From contig JABAAB010000026.1 of the NCBI GenBank assembly GCA_014238945.1, forward strand, positions 294,706 to 358,705: a stretch of DNA of 64,000 bases, given 5' to 3'. The notes beneath the pieces were generated by a model. It was not told the DNA's origin. It saw only the letters and a list, made by a program, of their open reading frames with translations, and ran no database searches. The translations under genes and the position numbers were made by a program. Position 1 is the stretch's first letter. Each line of letters begins with the position of its first letter. Below, one piece after another: positions 1-9,015 of this stretch. The stretch is from Lysobacterales bacterium (GTDB taxonomy: Bacteria > Pseudomonadota > Gammaproteobacteria > Xanthomonadales > SZUA-36).

Positions 1-1588
1 CAGGAAGTTTATAAGACGCGAGCTGGTCGCTTGCGGCATCGAGTATGCTCTCCACGGTCTGATCGCTTTCCTCCCGCGTGCGGATGAAGGCAATCAGTTT
101 CTCTCCCAGCCGTTCGTCGGCCGCGCCGATGGTGGCCACCTCGATTACATCCGGTGCCTGGTCGATAACCCGTTCAACTTCAGCGCAATATATATTTTCA
201 CCCGCCGAGATAACCATCTCGGTGGCGCGGTCGACAATCTGGAGTCGCTCCTGGTCGTCAAAAACACCAATATCACCGGTTGCGAACCAGCCGTCGGAAA
301 ATGCCTTCCGATTGGCTTCATCCTGGTTGTCATAGCCTTTCATGACGATCGCGCCCCGAACACAGACTTCACCGCGTTGACCTTGTGCCGCCCAGTTGCC
401 ATCGTCTTTTCGCAACTTGATTTCACTGGTCGCAACGGCGCGGCCAACGCTGTTGGGTGCGGCCAGCAAGTCCTCTCCAATGATCATGGAAACGGGGCCA
501 TTGGTTTCGGTCATACCGTAGCCACATCCGACCACCGCCGCTGGAAAGGCTTCGTGAATAGATTGCAGCAAGGTGAGTGGGGTGGATTGTCCAGCCACTG
601 AAAGCGAAGCCAGTGAGCGGAGATCGAACTGGTCACGGTCGGCATGGTTGAGCAAGTCCCAATACATCGTGGGCACACCGGGAAATGTGGTGACCTGTTC
701 TGACTGGATATGTTGCATTGCCTGCTCGACATCCCAACGGGGCATCATGACGATCTTGCCGCCCTGCAGCAGATTGGACAGGAAAACCGAATAACACCCG
801 CTGACGTGAAACAGGGGGAACATCAGCAACGTGCACGGCTGTGGCCTGTTGGCAGCCAGTGTCCGCAGGTCGATGCCATACTTGGCGGCCAATTGGGCAC
901 CAATGATCGCGGATGAGTATTCGATGGTCTTCAAGGCGGTTAAAATACCGAGGTGTGTCAGGCAAGCCCCCTTGGGCCGACCCGTGGTGCCTGAAGTAAA
1001 CATGATCAGGGCGGTTTCATCTGGATCACAGGCCACCATGGGCAAACCGTTTTCGGCAGCGGTCCCGGCTAGTGGCTCCACGTCGCCGGCCAGGGTAAAC
1101 GACCGCTCCAGATCAAAGCTGATGCGTGTTATGGTCGTCATGCTGTCGATCCGATCTCCGGTACGCGTGTCCGTAATCAACAGGCTGCAATTGGTTGTCT
1201 CCAGGCAATAGGCCATTTCATCGGCGCTGCCACGGCTGTTAATCAATACAGCGACGCCACCGAGTGCAGTGATGGCAATGAAGGCGACAAGCCACTCAGG
1301 AGCGTTACGCATGGCCAGCGCAACGCGACTGCCTCGACCAACGGCGAACTCCTCCTGCAGTTTTGCTGACAAAACAGTGGCCTGTTCCAGAGCCTCCCGG
1401 TAGCTCAACCGGCGACCCTCGAATACCGCCAGTTCACGGTCGGAAAAATGGTTCAGCCCGCCGTATATCTGGCTCAGGTATTCCGGCGCGTGTTTGAACA
1501 CGTGGCACACTGTGCCTCCAATCTCCACTTCTGTGAATTCGAAGGGCCCGCCAGGCGCGGTCAGGTGGTCGATCAGTCCGGTGTTCAT
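1..1588 (-). CDS. Acyl-CoA synthetase (AMP-forming), C-terminus cut by window edge
   Basis: This gene activates a carboxylic acid to its CoA thioester through an acyl-adenylate. Reading back from an ATG at 1588 the frame stays open to base 1 (at least 529 codons). It shows the P-loop-like motif FTSGTTGRPKG around residue 190, and ends in the window with ASYKLP, the conserved segment shortly before the catalytic C-terminal lysine, so probably only a few dozen residues are missing. The start overlaps the stop of the upstream MFS gene by four bases (ATGA), so the two are translationally coupled. Beside a TonB receptor and steroid side-chain genes, a steroid side-chain or fatty-acid CoA ligase is likely; the exact substrate is inference. 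Confidence 0.9.
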   Translation of the reverse strand, partial: MNTGLIDHLTAPGGPFEFTEVEIGGTVCHVFKHAPEYLSQIYGGLNHFSDRELAVFEGRRLSYREALEQATVLSAKLQEEFAVGRGSRVALAMRNAPEWLVAFIAITALGGVAVLINSRGSADEMAYCLETTNCSLLITDTRTGDRIDSMTTITRISFDLERSFTLAGDVEPLAGTAAENGLPMVACDPDETALIMFTSGTTGRPKGACLTHLGILTALKTIEYSSAIIGAQLAAKYGIDLRTLAANRPQPCTLLMFPLFHVSGCYSVFLSNLLQGGKIVMMPRWDVEQAMQHIQSEQVTTFPGVPTMYWDLLNHADRDQFDLRSLASLSVAGQSTPLTLLQSIHEAFPAAVVGCGYGMTETNGPVSMIIGEDLLAAPNSVGRAVATSEIKLRKDDGNWAAQGQRGEVCVRGAIVMKGYDNQDEANRKAFSDGWFATGDIGVFDDQERLQIVDRATEMVISAGENIYCAEVERVIDQAPDVIEVATIGAADERLGEKLIAFIRTREESDQTVESILDAASDQLASYKLP

Positions 1589-2910
1589 GACGGTATGCTT
1601 CCAATTGCTGCCGAAGCGTCATACCGCTGGGAATTGAAACGCCGGCTGGACATTAAATAAAACACCATGGCAAATATATACATCATCATTATCAACATCA
1701 ACGAGTACCGAATGGCGTTTTGCTGAAACAAAGGGGTGAGCATGTCTGAAAAAACACCCACCAGCAGGGGCCCCAGTCCGAAACCGATCAGGTTCATGAT
1801 AAACAACAAAACGGCACAAACGAGCGTGCGCTGCTGCGGCTCTACAAGTTCCTGGATCGCCACATAGGTCGGAGCGGCCCACCAGGAACCGACAAATCCT
1901 CCGAGGCAATAAAACACGATGGCCACCGGGATCGCATGGTTTCCCAAAGATATTTTTTGGTTTTCATCCCAGCCCAGAAACAGCAGCATCAGAGGCAATG
2001 ACAACAACAGGCTGAGTGCGGGTAATTTTAATAACCATTCACGCTTCTGACTGGCCAACCGGTCGCACAACCAACCACCAAAAAGGGAACCCAGCAACCC
2101 GATGATGGCGCCAAGCCCACCGATTAACAAACCGGATTGCACCAGGCTTAGGGAATGTACCCTCATCATGAAAGCGATAGACCAGTAGCCGATGCCGTAG
2201 CCGGCCATACAGGCCAGTCCACAACCGATCATCGCGCACCTCAGTGCCGGGCGACGCCACATCATCACGATCGAATCCCACAATCGTGTTTGTTCGGTTT
2301 TTGTGTTAGCCGAAGACTCATCCCACTGACCTCTAACCGGGTCGGAGATGGTAAAACGAATGATCAGGGCCAGTAAAATTCCTGGTGCGCCGACGATGAA
2401 GAATGCCGCACGCCAGCCTAGGTGCTGGGCAATGAACGCACCACCTACCATGGCCAGGATGGTGCCGATAAACGTGCCACTGGAAAAAACAGCCATCGCA
2501 GTGGCGCGTTGGGACGGAGGATAAATGTCGTTAACCATGGATTGTGATGGTGGGACACCGCCGGCTTCGCCAACCGCCACGCCAATGCGAAAAACCACCA
2601 GTTGAATGAAATTTCCAGCCGTACCGCAGAGCACGGTCATCAGGCTCCACACGCCCGCAGCAGCGGCCAGGATGTTTCGGCGACTGTACTGGTCCGCCAG
2701 TCGTGCGACGGGGATGGCAAGGGTTGCATAGAATAAAGCGAATGCCAATCCGTAAAGCAGACCCATGGCGGTATCACTGACCTGGAATTCGGCCTTTATG
2801 GGTTCGAGCAGGACAGCCAGCAACTGGCGGTCAAGAAAGTTTAGAACATAGGTTAGCGTCAGTAGGCCCAGTGCATAATGTCGTTTAAGAAAACTACGCC
2901 TGATGGCCAA
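1585..2910 (-). CDS. MFS transporter, spinster-like
   Basis: A 441-residue major facilitator protein with twelve predicted hydrophobic segments, in the inner membrane. The N-terminal half has the family A-motif region (LARLADQYSRRNI-like, near residue 70) and a GVAVGEAGG segment followed by a proline-serine stretch typical of spinster-type permeases found in steroid and aromatic catabolic clusters. It lies between a TonB receptor gene and an acyl-CoA synthetase gene on the same strand and overlaps the latter by four bases. Uptake of a hydrophobic acid or steroid across the inner membrane is the natural inference, but the substrate cannot be read from sequence. Confidence 0.88.
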   Translation of the reverse strand: MAIRRSFLKRHYALGLLTLTYVLNFLDRQLLAVLLEPIKAEFQVSDTAMGLLYGLAFALFYATLAIPVARLADQYSRRNILAAAAGVWSLMTVLCGTAGNFIQLVVFRIGVAVGEAGGVPPSQSMVNDIYPPSQRATAMAVFSSGTFIGTILAMVGGAFIAQHLGWRAAFFIVGAPGILLALIIRFTISDPVRGQWDESSANTKTEQTRLWDSIVMMWRRPALRCAMIGCGLACMAGYGIGYWSIAFMMRVHSLSLVQSGLLIGGLGAIIGLLGSLFGGWLCDRLASQKREWLLKLPALSLLLSLPLMLLFLGWDENQKISLGNHAIPVAIVFYCLGGFVGSWWAAPTYVAIQELVEPQQRTLVCAVLLFIMNLIGFGLGPLLVGVFSDMLTPLFQQNAIRYSLMLIMMMYIFAMVFYLMSSRRFNSQRYDASAAIGSIPS

Positions 2911-2930
2911 ATTCAGTTCCCCGGAACTGC

Positions 2931-2958
2931 GAGCAGCAGGCCATTTGACCTGCTGCTC
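2931..2958 (-). terminator. Stem-loop between TonB receptor and MFS genes
   Basis: Perfect 10-bp inverted repeat, arms GAGCAGCAGG (2931-2940) and CCTGCTGCTC (2949-2958), with an 8-nt loop, 20 bases downstream of the TonB receptor stop. No T-run follows on the minus strand, so it may attenuate transcription or stabilise the receptor mRNA instead of ending it completely. Confidence 0.5.
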
Positions 2959-2977
2959 TGATCGGAATCTCGTGTGA

Positions 2978-5650
2978 CTAGAATTTTAATCTCAGCTCAA
3001 GTCCGTAGGTCCGCGGATCACCGAATTGGGCTACATTGAGCCCCAAAGCCGGTCCATAGTTAAATGAGAATTGGCGATAGTCCTCATTCAGCAGGTTACG
3101 TCCCCACAAGGCGATGTCAGCAACGGCCCGGCCCATTGAGATACCGGCGAAAACAAGGCGCGCATTTAGCAGCGTGCGTTCATTGTTGGGCAGTTGCTCG
3201 AACACGACAGGATAGATGTCATTGTAAACGGCGGTATTGATGGAAATAGGCTGAGTCTCTTCCTGCCAGACACCATTCACATTCAGGCTCAATTCGCCTA
3301 CATTGGTTTGCAACATGCGCCAGTCCATATTGAATGCGATCTGGTTGTCTGGAATATTGGGATTCTTGGCCAGGTCGGTCGTCGGAATGATTGTGCCACC
3401 ACCAAAAATTGGCGGATACTCTGAGTAGTCACCGCTAAACTTGGAGTAGTTCAGTGACAGCATCAGGTTTTCGTGTGGCAGTGCAGCGATTTCCAACTCA
3501 AAGCCATCGCGATCCGCTGATCCGGCGTTCGAGGTTTTGCTGGTCACTGAGCCATCCTCTTTTGCCAGTAGCGTGGACACTTGCAGATCTTCATAGCTGT
3601 AGTCGTAATAACTGGCGTTCAAGCGCAGACGATTATCCATCAAATTCATTTTGATTCCGAGTTCGAAATTTTCGATTGTTTCTTCATCGAATTGGTCGGC
3701 CGTATCCTCGACGCTGTTGAAAGCCTCGCCATTGAAACCACCACTGCGGTAACCGGTGGAATAGGTTGCGTAACCTAATATGGTGTCCGTCAATTGATAA
3801 GAGAGCGAAAGCTTGCCACTGGTATTGCTGAAACTCTTATTGAATTGCCGCCCATAGATTCCTGGCACTTCGGGTTGGCTCTCCCAGTCGGCATTGGGCA
3901 CATAAGTCACAAATGGGGGTACGCCAAACACCGGGCCAAAAAAACCGAATGGGTTAGTCGAGGCGCGGTACTGATAGGTGATGTCTTTTTCTTCCTTGGT
4001 GTATCGCAAGCCTGCGGTGATACTGAATCGGCTCTCCGCGGATGGCCGCCAGGTTCCCTCGAAAAAGGCAGATTTGGCGGTGGTGCCATTCTCATAGGCA
4101 TTGGCTGTCGATGATGAAATCGGGAACAGGGCGATACTCTGGCCGCCGCGCTTACCTTCATCTTTCAGGTAGAACAGGCCGAAAGCATAGTCCAGCTGAT
4201 CCGTGGAACCAACCATCTGTAGTTCCTGTGTGAATTGTTCATAATCGACAGTGATAAAGGTATTGAATGTTTCCGCACGGCCGCGTGCGTTCATGGAGTC
4301 GACCAATGCCATCCCCACCTGGAACTGGGTGCCGGCAGGTATGCCTCCGGGAATTTGGCCGAAGAACAGGCCACCCAATGTCAACAGGGTCAGGTCCGAC
4401 ACCAGGCCGCTTGATAAGCCACCGGGGCCCATTCTGAGCGTATTGTCCTGCCCATCAAGGTCCGATTCGTTGCGATTCTTGACTTCCCGATAGCCCGTGA
4501 TGGATTTGAACTCGACGTCACCAAAGCCACCGAAATTTTCCCGGTTCCACGCCAGGGTCAGTGAGTGGCCGTTGACTTTGTTTGATGAAGTATGGGTTGA
4601 ATCTGCTGAGCCATAATCCTGGCGAATGCCGCTCGATCGATCAAATTGAGAGAGTCCGTTATTAAACCAATCAATGTAATCGGTCAGCCACTGGTCCAGT
4701 TGCTGTACCTGAGGTGTATAAAAGGCTGGGCCGAGGAAGGGCAGGAACTGCTGAGTCTGCATGATGGCGCCAAGCCGGTCCGCACTGTTAATGGTGACGT
4801 TGGTCGGGTAGCCCTCGGCGAATTGCACTCCGGCTCCCATGGGATTCATGCCCACGACGCTCAGCGCCTGGGTGTTTTCATCATTGATTTGACTGTTATC
4901 GAAGACGTACTCGGCCTTGAATTGGTCGCTGGGTTCCCAAACAGCAGATAGGCGATAGCCTGTTCGGTCGATGTTTTCAAAGCCGGGTGAGTCTGGATTG
5001 GTGTTGTCATACAGATCATCGCGTTCGCGGCCATGGGCTGAGAACGAAAACGCAAAATTACCCGACTTGGGTGAATCAAACCTAAGAGAATATTCCTTAC
5101 TACCGTAGTTGCCCCCTGAAAGGCGCAGGTCCAGTCCCAGTTCACCCGTGGGTTTTCGGGTAATGAAATTAATGGCACCACCGGTGGAGTTGCGTCCATA
5201 CAGTGTGCCCTGAGGTCCACGTAGTATTTCGATCCTTTCAAGATCAATCATATCGACGCCAAAACCCGTGGCCTTGCCAAGGTAGACACCATCCATATAG
5301 ATGGCGTTGGCCGGGTCAATCGAAACATTATTTGAGTTCCCAGAGCCCACACCACGAATACTAACGCCGAAGTTGCCACGTGTGGACGGCGCCTCGTACC
5401 CGGTCAGACCGGGCGCCGAAGCAACCAGGTTCTGGACATTCACAATGCCCCGGTTCGTAATCATTTCAGAGGTCAGTGCGGTAACAGATATAGGCACTTC
5501 CTGCACGCTCTCGGCTCGTTTCTGAGCCGTAACAATGATTTCTTCGATTTCACTTTCACCCATCGCTGGGGTCAGAAAAACTATGGTGCTGAACGCAACC
5601 AGAAGTTTCCCCACTGGTTTCAGCGGTTGCCTGCTATTTAGGGGACACAT
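2978..5650 (-). CDS. TonB-dependent outer-membrane receptor
   Basis: An 890-residue TonB-dependent receptor. The reading frame is open further upstream to 5833, but the start at 5650 is preferred: it has an AGAGGAAAG ribosome site directly upstream and begins a clear signal peptide (MCPLNSRQ..., hydrophobic core, PAMGES). A TonB-box-like IEEIIVTAQKRAES and a plug domain follow (SIRGVGS, RGPQGTLYGRNSTGGAINF near residues 130-190), then a long beta-barrel ending in LRLKF. Iteron-like receptors of this subfamily are abundant in proteobacteria that use sterols, aromatics and other hydrophobic compounds. A CGTA-N18-TACG palindrome (5773-5798) sits about 125 bases upstream, as it does before core steroid genes, so the receptor is probably co-regulated with the island. 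Confidence 0.93.
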   Translation of the reverse strand: MCPLNSRQPLKPVGKLLVAFSTIVFLTPAMGESEIEEIIVTAQKRAESVQEVPISVTALTSEMITNRGIVNVQNLVASAPGLTGYEAPSTRGNFGVSIRGVGSGNSNNVSIDPANAIYMDGVYLGKATGFGVDMIDLERIEILRGPQGTLYGRNSTGGAINFITRKPTGELGLDLRLSGGNYGSKEYSLRFDSPKSGNFAFSFSAHGRERDDLYDNTNPDSPGFENIDRTGYRLSAVWEPSDQFKAEYVFDNSQINDENTQALSVVGMNPMGAGVQFAEGYPTNVTINSADRLGAIMQTQQFLPFLGPAFYTPQVQQLDQWLTDYIDWFNNGLSQFDRSSGIRQDYGSADSTHTSSNKVNGHSLTLAWNRENFGGFGDVEFKSITGYREVKNRNESDLDGQDNTLRMGPGGLSSGLVSDLTLLTLGGLFFGQIPGGIPAGTQFQVGMALVDSMNARGRAETFNTFITVDYEQFTQELQMVGSTDQLDYAFGLFYLKDEGKRGGQSIALFPISSSTANAYENGTTAKSAFFEGTWRPSAESRFSITAGLRYTKEEKDITYQYRASTNPFGFFGPVFGVPPFVTYVPNADWESQPEVPGIYGRQFNKSFSNTSGKLSLSYQLTDTILGYATYSTGYRSGGFNGEAFNSVEDTADQFDEETIENFELGIKMNLMDNRLRLNASYYDYSYEDLQVSTLLAKEDGSVTSKTSNAGSADRDGFELEIAALPHENLMLSLNYSKFSGDYSEYPPIFGGGTIIPTTDLAKNPNIPDNQIAFNMDWRMLQTNVGELSLNVNGVWQEETQPISINTAVYNDIYPVVFEQLPNNERTLLNARLVFAGISMGRAVADIALWGRNLLNEDYRQFSFNYGPALGLNVAQFGDPRTYGLELRLKF

Positions 5651-5772
5651 GGACTTTCCTCTTTGAATAAGTACTGAAAATACGCGCTTTTGCGCGGTCA
5701 ATATTGTAAATTTACTGTGCCAATTCAACGCGACACCGACATGTTGACTATAGGCTATCATTTTAAGTAAAT

Positions 5773-5798
5773 CGTAGAAATAGTCAATATAAATTACG
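5773..5798. promoter_or_regulatory. Candidate operator A (CGTA-N18-TACG)
   Basis: CGTA at 5773 and TACG at 5795, exactly 22 bases apart, in an AT-rich context upstream of the TonB receptor. Same geometry as the elements at 20410-20435 and 26837-26862. Left arm context is ATCGTAGAAAT, almost the same as the 20410 site. Regulator unknown; the TetR and the two AsnC-type proteins of this window are candidates. Confidence 0.6.
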
Positions 5799-5924
5799 CA
5801 TAATGCTAATATGCCAGCTTTAAATTTATACAATTAATTAAATAAATAGGTACAAATCTACGCAGCAGCTTCAAATTTGCTGTCGGTGTCGCACGGCGCT
5901 ATTAATCAATGAGCTAATGTTATA

Positions 5925-6386
5925 GGCTCTCTGGAAGACTTCAGAGTTCTCGAACTGGCAGGAATTGGTGCCGTGCCGCTGACCGGTATGTTGTTGGCAG
6001 ACATGGGTGCCGAGGTGACACGTATCGAGTGACATTCCCGCGATACTACAGCGACCGGAACAGATCCGAGTTACCGGGGCAGAAAATCGATTGCTGTGAA
6101 CCTGAAAGAGCCGGCCGGTGTCGAGATATTATTGCGACTCGCAAAAGATGCTGATGCGGTTATCGAGGGCTTCCGGCCCGGTATGATGGAGCGACTGGGT
6201 ATTGGGCCGGAAGCCTGCAAACGGGCTAATCCGGCCCTGGTTTATGGTCGCGTTACGGGTTGGGGCCAGTATTTTACCCGCTTGTTCAAGAGCCGGACCC
6301 AGGCGGAATGGAGCCGGTTGCTGGCAGGCGCCGGGTACGATTCTGTGCAAATTGACCAATTACGTAAAATTGGCGTGCTGACTTGA
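5925..6386 (+). pseudogene. Decayed CaiB/BaiF family CoA-transferase (alpha-methylacyl-CoA racemase-like)
   Basis: The frame reads LEDFRVLELAGIGAVPLTGM then LLADMGAEVTRIE, the typical N-terminus of family III CoA-transferases and AMACR-type racemases, and is broken by TGA at 6030. It continues [33 protein letters not shown] and YGRVTGWGQ. At about 6270 it jumps directly to a C-terminal piece ([16 protein letters not shown]) and stops at 6386. Roughly 150 residues of the middle are therefore deleted, there is a nonsense codon, and no convincing start codon is visible. The intact ancestor may have epimerised a methyl-branched steroid side chain; that is inference from the neighbouring side-chain genes. 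Confidence 0.85.
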
Positions 6387-6388
6387 AT

Positions 6389-7564
6389 TTACGCAGCCGC
6401 CCGCCTGAGGATGGCGGCGCCTGTGGGTACGCCCGGTCCCGCGGTAACCAGCGCATGATCAGCTCCGGGCAATTGATTGACAGAGCTGCCACGTAACTGT
6501 CGAACCGCTTCCGCCATGCCGTTGAGGCCGTGAATGTACGCTTCACCAATCTGGCCGCCGTGGGTATTGACCGGTAATTTTCCGCCACGTGAAATATGCC
6601 CGTCCTTGACGAAATCCTTCGCTTCACCCCTCGCACAAAATCCAAATGATTCAAGCTGCGGCAGGACAGCCGACGTAAAGTGGTCGTATAAACAGGCCAG
6701 GTCGATATCGGCAGGGCTGATGTCGGCGCAACGATACAATTCATCTGCCATGGCATCGAACTCGCTGAAGTGGGTGATTGAGTCTCCGTAGAATGGCGTA
6801 ACTTGACGTGAAGTCGGCAGGGCGCGCTGGGCGACGCTCGCGATCCATACCGGTTCGGTGTCCAGATCCCTGGCACGCGCCGCGCTGGTCAGCACAAAGG
6901 CCACCGCGCCATCACTTTCCTGGCAGCAATCAAAAAGACGCAGGGGATCTGCGATTACACGGGAAGCCTGATGATGCGCCAGCGTAATGGGACGTTCATA
7001 AAAAAATGCTTTGGGGTTGGTCGATGCAAAATCCCGAAAGGATACGGCAATGCGTCCAAAATCTTCCGAGGTGGCACCATACTCATGCATATACCGCCGG
7101 GCGGCCAGGGCAATCCAGCCTGCGGGTGTCATGAAACCACAGGGAAAGTAGTGGCTGAAGTGAATCATATCCGGATTGAGGGCGTTCATGTTCATAATCT
7201 GTCCGCCGCCGAAGCGCAATCCGGAGCGTTCATTCATGCCGCGGAAGATGACGACGGTTTCGCACTGCCCAGTCTGAATAGCACTGCAGGCATGCGCGAA
7301 CGGACCGATGGAACCACCACCACCGTATTGGGTTCGAGCAAAAAAATTCAATTGTTGACCACCGATCTGACGATGCACATCGATCTCCCAGTTATTGTCC
7401 ATCGATAGCGTCGCCATGCCATCCACCTGCGCACCCTGAATACCTGCGTCCTGCAACGCTGCCAACGCGGCTTCGCATGCCAGTTGCATCTCGCTGCGCC
7501 GGGAATTTTTAGAGAACTCCGTGGCGCCGATGCCGACGATGGCGATGTGCTTTTCAGTCTGCAC
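6389..7564 (-). CDS. ltp2: Ltp2-like thiolase-fold aldolase (steroid side-chain)
   Basis: A 391-residue member of the thiolase-like lipid-transfer family (SCP-x/Ltp). It begins HIAIVGIGATEFSK and carries late motifs YDHFTSAVLPQLE, GGKLPVNTHGGQIGEAYIHG and a C-terminal VTAGPG segment. In actinobacteria Ltp2 is a retro-aldolase that cuts the last side-chain CoA intermediate at C17 and works with the DUF35 domain of ChsH2; conserved tyrosines replace thiolase chemistry, and the YDHF and EAYIHG tyrosines fit that pattern. The start overlaps the ChsH1-like gene by 11 bases, and the ChsH2-like gene is next, reproducing the igr module. Side-chain cleavage role: strong inference. Confidence 0.83.
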   Translation of the reverse strand: MQTEKHIAIVGIGATEFSKNSRRSEMQLACEAALAALQDAGIQGAQVDGMATLSMDNNWEIDVHRQIGGQQLNFFARTQYGGGGSIGPFAHACSAIQTGQCETVVIFRGMNERSGLRFGGGQIMNMNALNPDMIHFSHYFPCGFMTPAGWIALAARRYMHEYGATSEDFGRIAVSFRDFASTNPKAFFYERPITLAHHQASRVIADPLRLFDCCQESDGAVAFVLTSAARARDLDTEPVWIASVAQRALPTSRQVTPFYGDSITHFSEFDAMADELYRCADISPADIDLACLYDHFTSAVLPQLESFGFCARGEAKDFVKDGHISRGGKLPVNTHGGQIGEAYIHGLNGMAEAVRQLRGSSVNQLPGADHALVTAGPGVPTGAAILRRAAA

Positions 7565-7964
7565 GAGTGGTTGCTCCTTTCAAACGCAGCCAGGCGATCC
7601 CGGAGACATGGTTGCCCAGACTGTTTCGGCCCTTGAACTCGATCTTGGCTTCGCTGCCTTCCAGTGCCACCAACTGGCCGTTCAACGTCATGCGGTCACC
7701 GGGAAAATTCGGTATGCCCAGCGTGAGTTGGATTCGTTGAATCCTGGCAGCAGCACCCGCCCAGTCGGTCAGGTAGCGTCCGACCAATCCATTTGTGGTT
7801 AGTATGTTCATGAAAATATCGGGTGTGCCTGCAGCTTCTGCCGCCGCCCTGTCATGGTGCACATTTTCGAAATCCTGGGTGGCAATGGCCCCGGCTACGA
7901 TCTGCACGGCGGTAATGGGAATGACAAGCTCAGGTAATTTGTCACCGACCCGAGCGGTATTCAT
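7554..7964 (-). CDS. chsH1: MaoC-like hydratase subunit (ChsH1-like)
   Basis: A 136-residue single hotdog-fold protein. The DFENVHHD stretch (about residues 31-38) matches the D-x4-H signature of R-specific enoyl-CoA hydratases, here DFENVH. In the igr operon ChsH1 pairs with ChsH2 to hydrate the steroid enoyl-CoA made by ChsE1-ChsE2 before the Ltp2 aldolase step. It overlaps the upstream ChsH2-like gene by four bases and the downstream aldolase gene by 11, so all three are one transcript. Family assignment is firm; the substrate is inferred from gene context. Confidence 0.82.
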   Translation of the reverse strand: MNTARVGDKLPELVIPITAVQIVAGAIATQDFENVHHDRAAAEAAGTPDIFMNILTTNGLVGRYLTDWAGAAARIQRIQLTLGIPNFPGDRMTLNGQLVALEGSEAKIEFKGRNSLGNHVSGIAWLRLKGATTRAD

Positions 7965-8935
7965 GCTTTGATCACCTCAAATATTGGCAGGCTCAAATTT
8001 TCCTGTACTGGTTCGATCCAGGCTTGCACACGTTGCCCGATAGCAATATTTTCCGGCTCGCTGCCCCGCAGTTGCGAAACCAGCCTAACCCCCTCATCAA
8101 GGTCTACGAGTACGATGGCATTGGGGTAGTCAAAGGGGGGTATTTCGGGATAATGCATGACAGTATAACTATAAATTGAGCCTTTGCCGGTCGATTCAAT
8201 TGTTGACCAGCGCAGGCTTTGACACGCTTCACACATGGGTTGAGGTGGGTGTCGAAGCGTACCGCACTGCTGGCATTGTTGAATGAGCAGCTTGCCATCG
8301 CGCAGGCCCTGCCAGAAGTGTTTCGAGTCGTGATTTTCGACAGGGGAAATACGTTTTGGCGGTTCGATCTTCGACACCTTGCCAGGCTTTTTTTCAGGTA
8401 TACGATACTTGAAATAGGTGATGCACGCCTCGCCGAACAGCACATCGTTGGCATCGTAATACTCCGCCAGTTCGGTCACGAAACAGCCTTCGCCCAGGCG
8501 GGTTGATTTCAGATCAGAAATTTCTGAGATGGTCGAGTAGCTGTGGACCAGGTCACCCTCAGCCAGGTAGTTATGGTAGGTCTGATCATAACTCACGGCG
8601 ACGCTACCGGAAAAACCGAACTCATTGAATCGTGTGAGTACTTCGTAGGTATCCTGGTCAGTTGAGCCGGGCGCGTATTTGCCGTGAACGTCCCTGAAAG
8701 TCCACATTTGCAGCATGGTGGGCGGTGCAACGACCTGCTTTCCCTCCAGGTACAATGAATTGTTGTCACCCATTGCGCTACACCATTGCCAGACCTGGGT
8801 TCGACTGACCGGGTTCCAGGCACAATACGGGCCAAGGCGTCGGCCCAGGTAGGTTTCCCGCAATACGCTGAGTTGTTGCTCGGTTATCAGAATTTTGGGC
8901 CCATTCTTTCGGTCCGCAGGAAGCCCTGGGTGCAA
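7961..8935 (-). CDS. chsH2: MaoC-like hydratase / DUF35 fusion (ChsH2-like)
   Basis: Two-domain protein. The N-terminal part is a MaoC-like hotdog half (WNPVSRTQVWQWCSAMGDNN to about residue 185). The C-terminal DUF35 part has a rubredoxin-like zinc ribbon (CQQCG...CEAC) and an OB fold (GSIYSYTVMHYPEIPPF, VLVDLDEGVRLVSQL). This is the ChsH2 architecture: the hotdog half pairs with ChsH1, and DUF35 docks the Ltp2 aldolase. The frame is open to an ATG at 9025, but that would overlap the divergent dehydrogenase and its AT-rich promoter. TTG at 8935 gives 324 residues, near the usual ChsH2 size. The start is uncertain. Confidence 0.82.
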   Translation of the reverse strand: MHPGLPADRKNGPKILITEQQLSVLRETYLGRRLGPYCAWNPVSRTQVWQWCSAMGDNNSLYLEGKQVVAPPTMLQMWTFRDVHGKYAPGSTDQDTYEVLTRFNEFGFSGSVAVSYDQTYHNYLAEGDLVHSYSTISEISDLKSTRLGEGCFVTELAEYYDANDVLFGEACITYFKYRIPEKKPGKVSKIEPPKRISPVENHDSKHFWQGLRDGKLLIQQCQQCGTLRHPPQPMCEACQSLRWSTIESTGKGSIYSYTVMHYPEIPPFDYPNAIVLVDLDEGVRLVSQLRGSEPENIAIGQRVQAWIEPVQENLSLPIFEVIKA

Positions 8936-9015
8936 TCGCCTTAATGTACTTGAATATAATTTTGCATTATCATTGCAGAAATAGAGAAAAGCGTCAATTA
9001 GTCGGTGGCCAACAA

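Noticed and set aside
5651..5833. Longer TonB receptor reading frame starting at 5833
   Set aside because: The extra 61 residues have no signal sequence, run through AT-rich promoter DNA with operator A, and the start at 5650 has a good ribosome site and a signal peptide.
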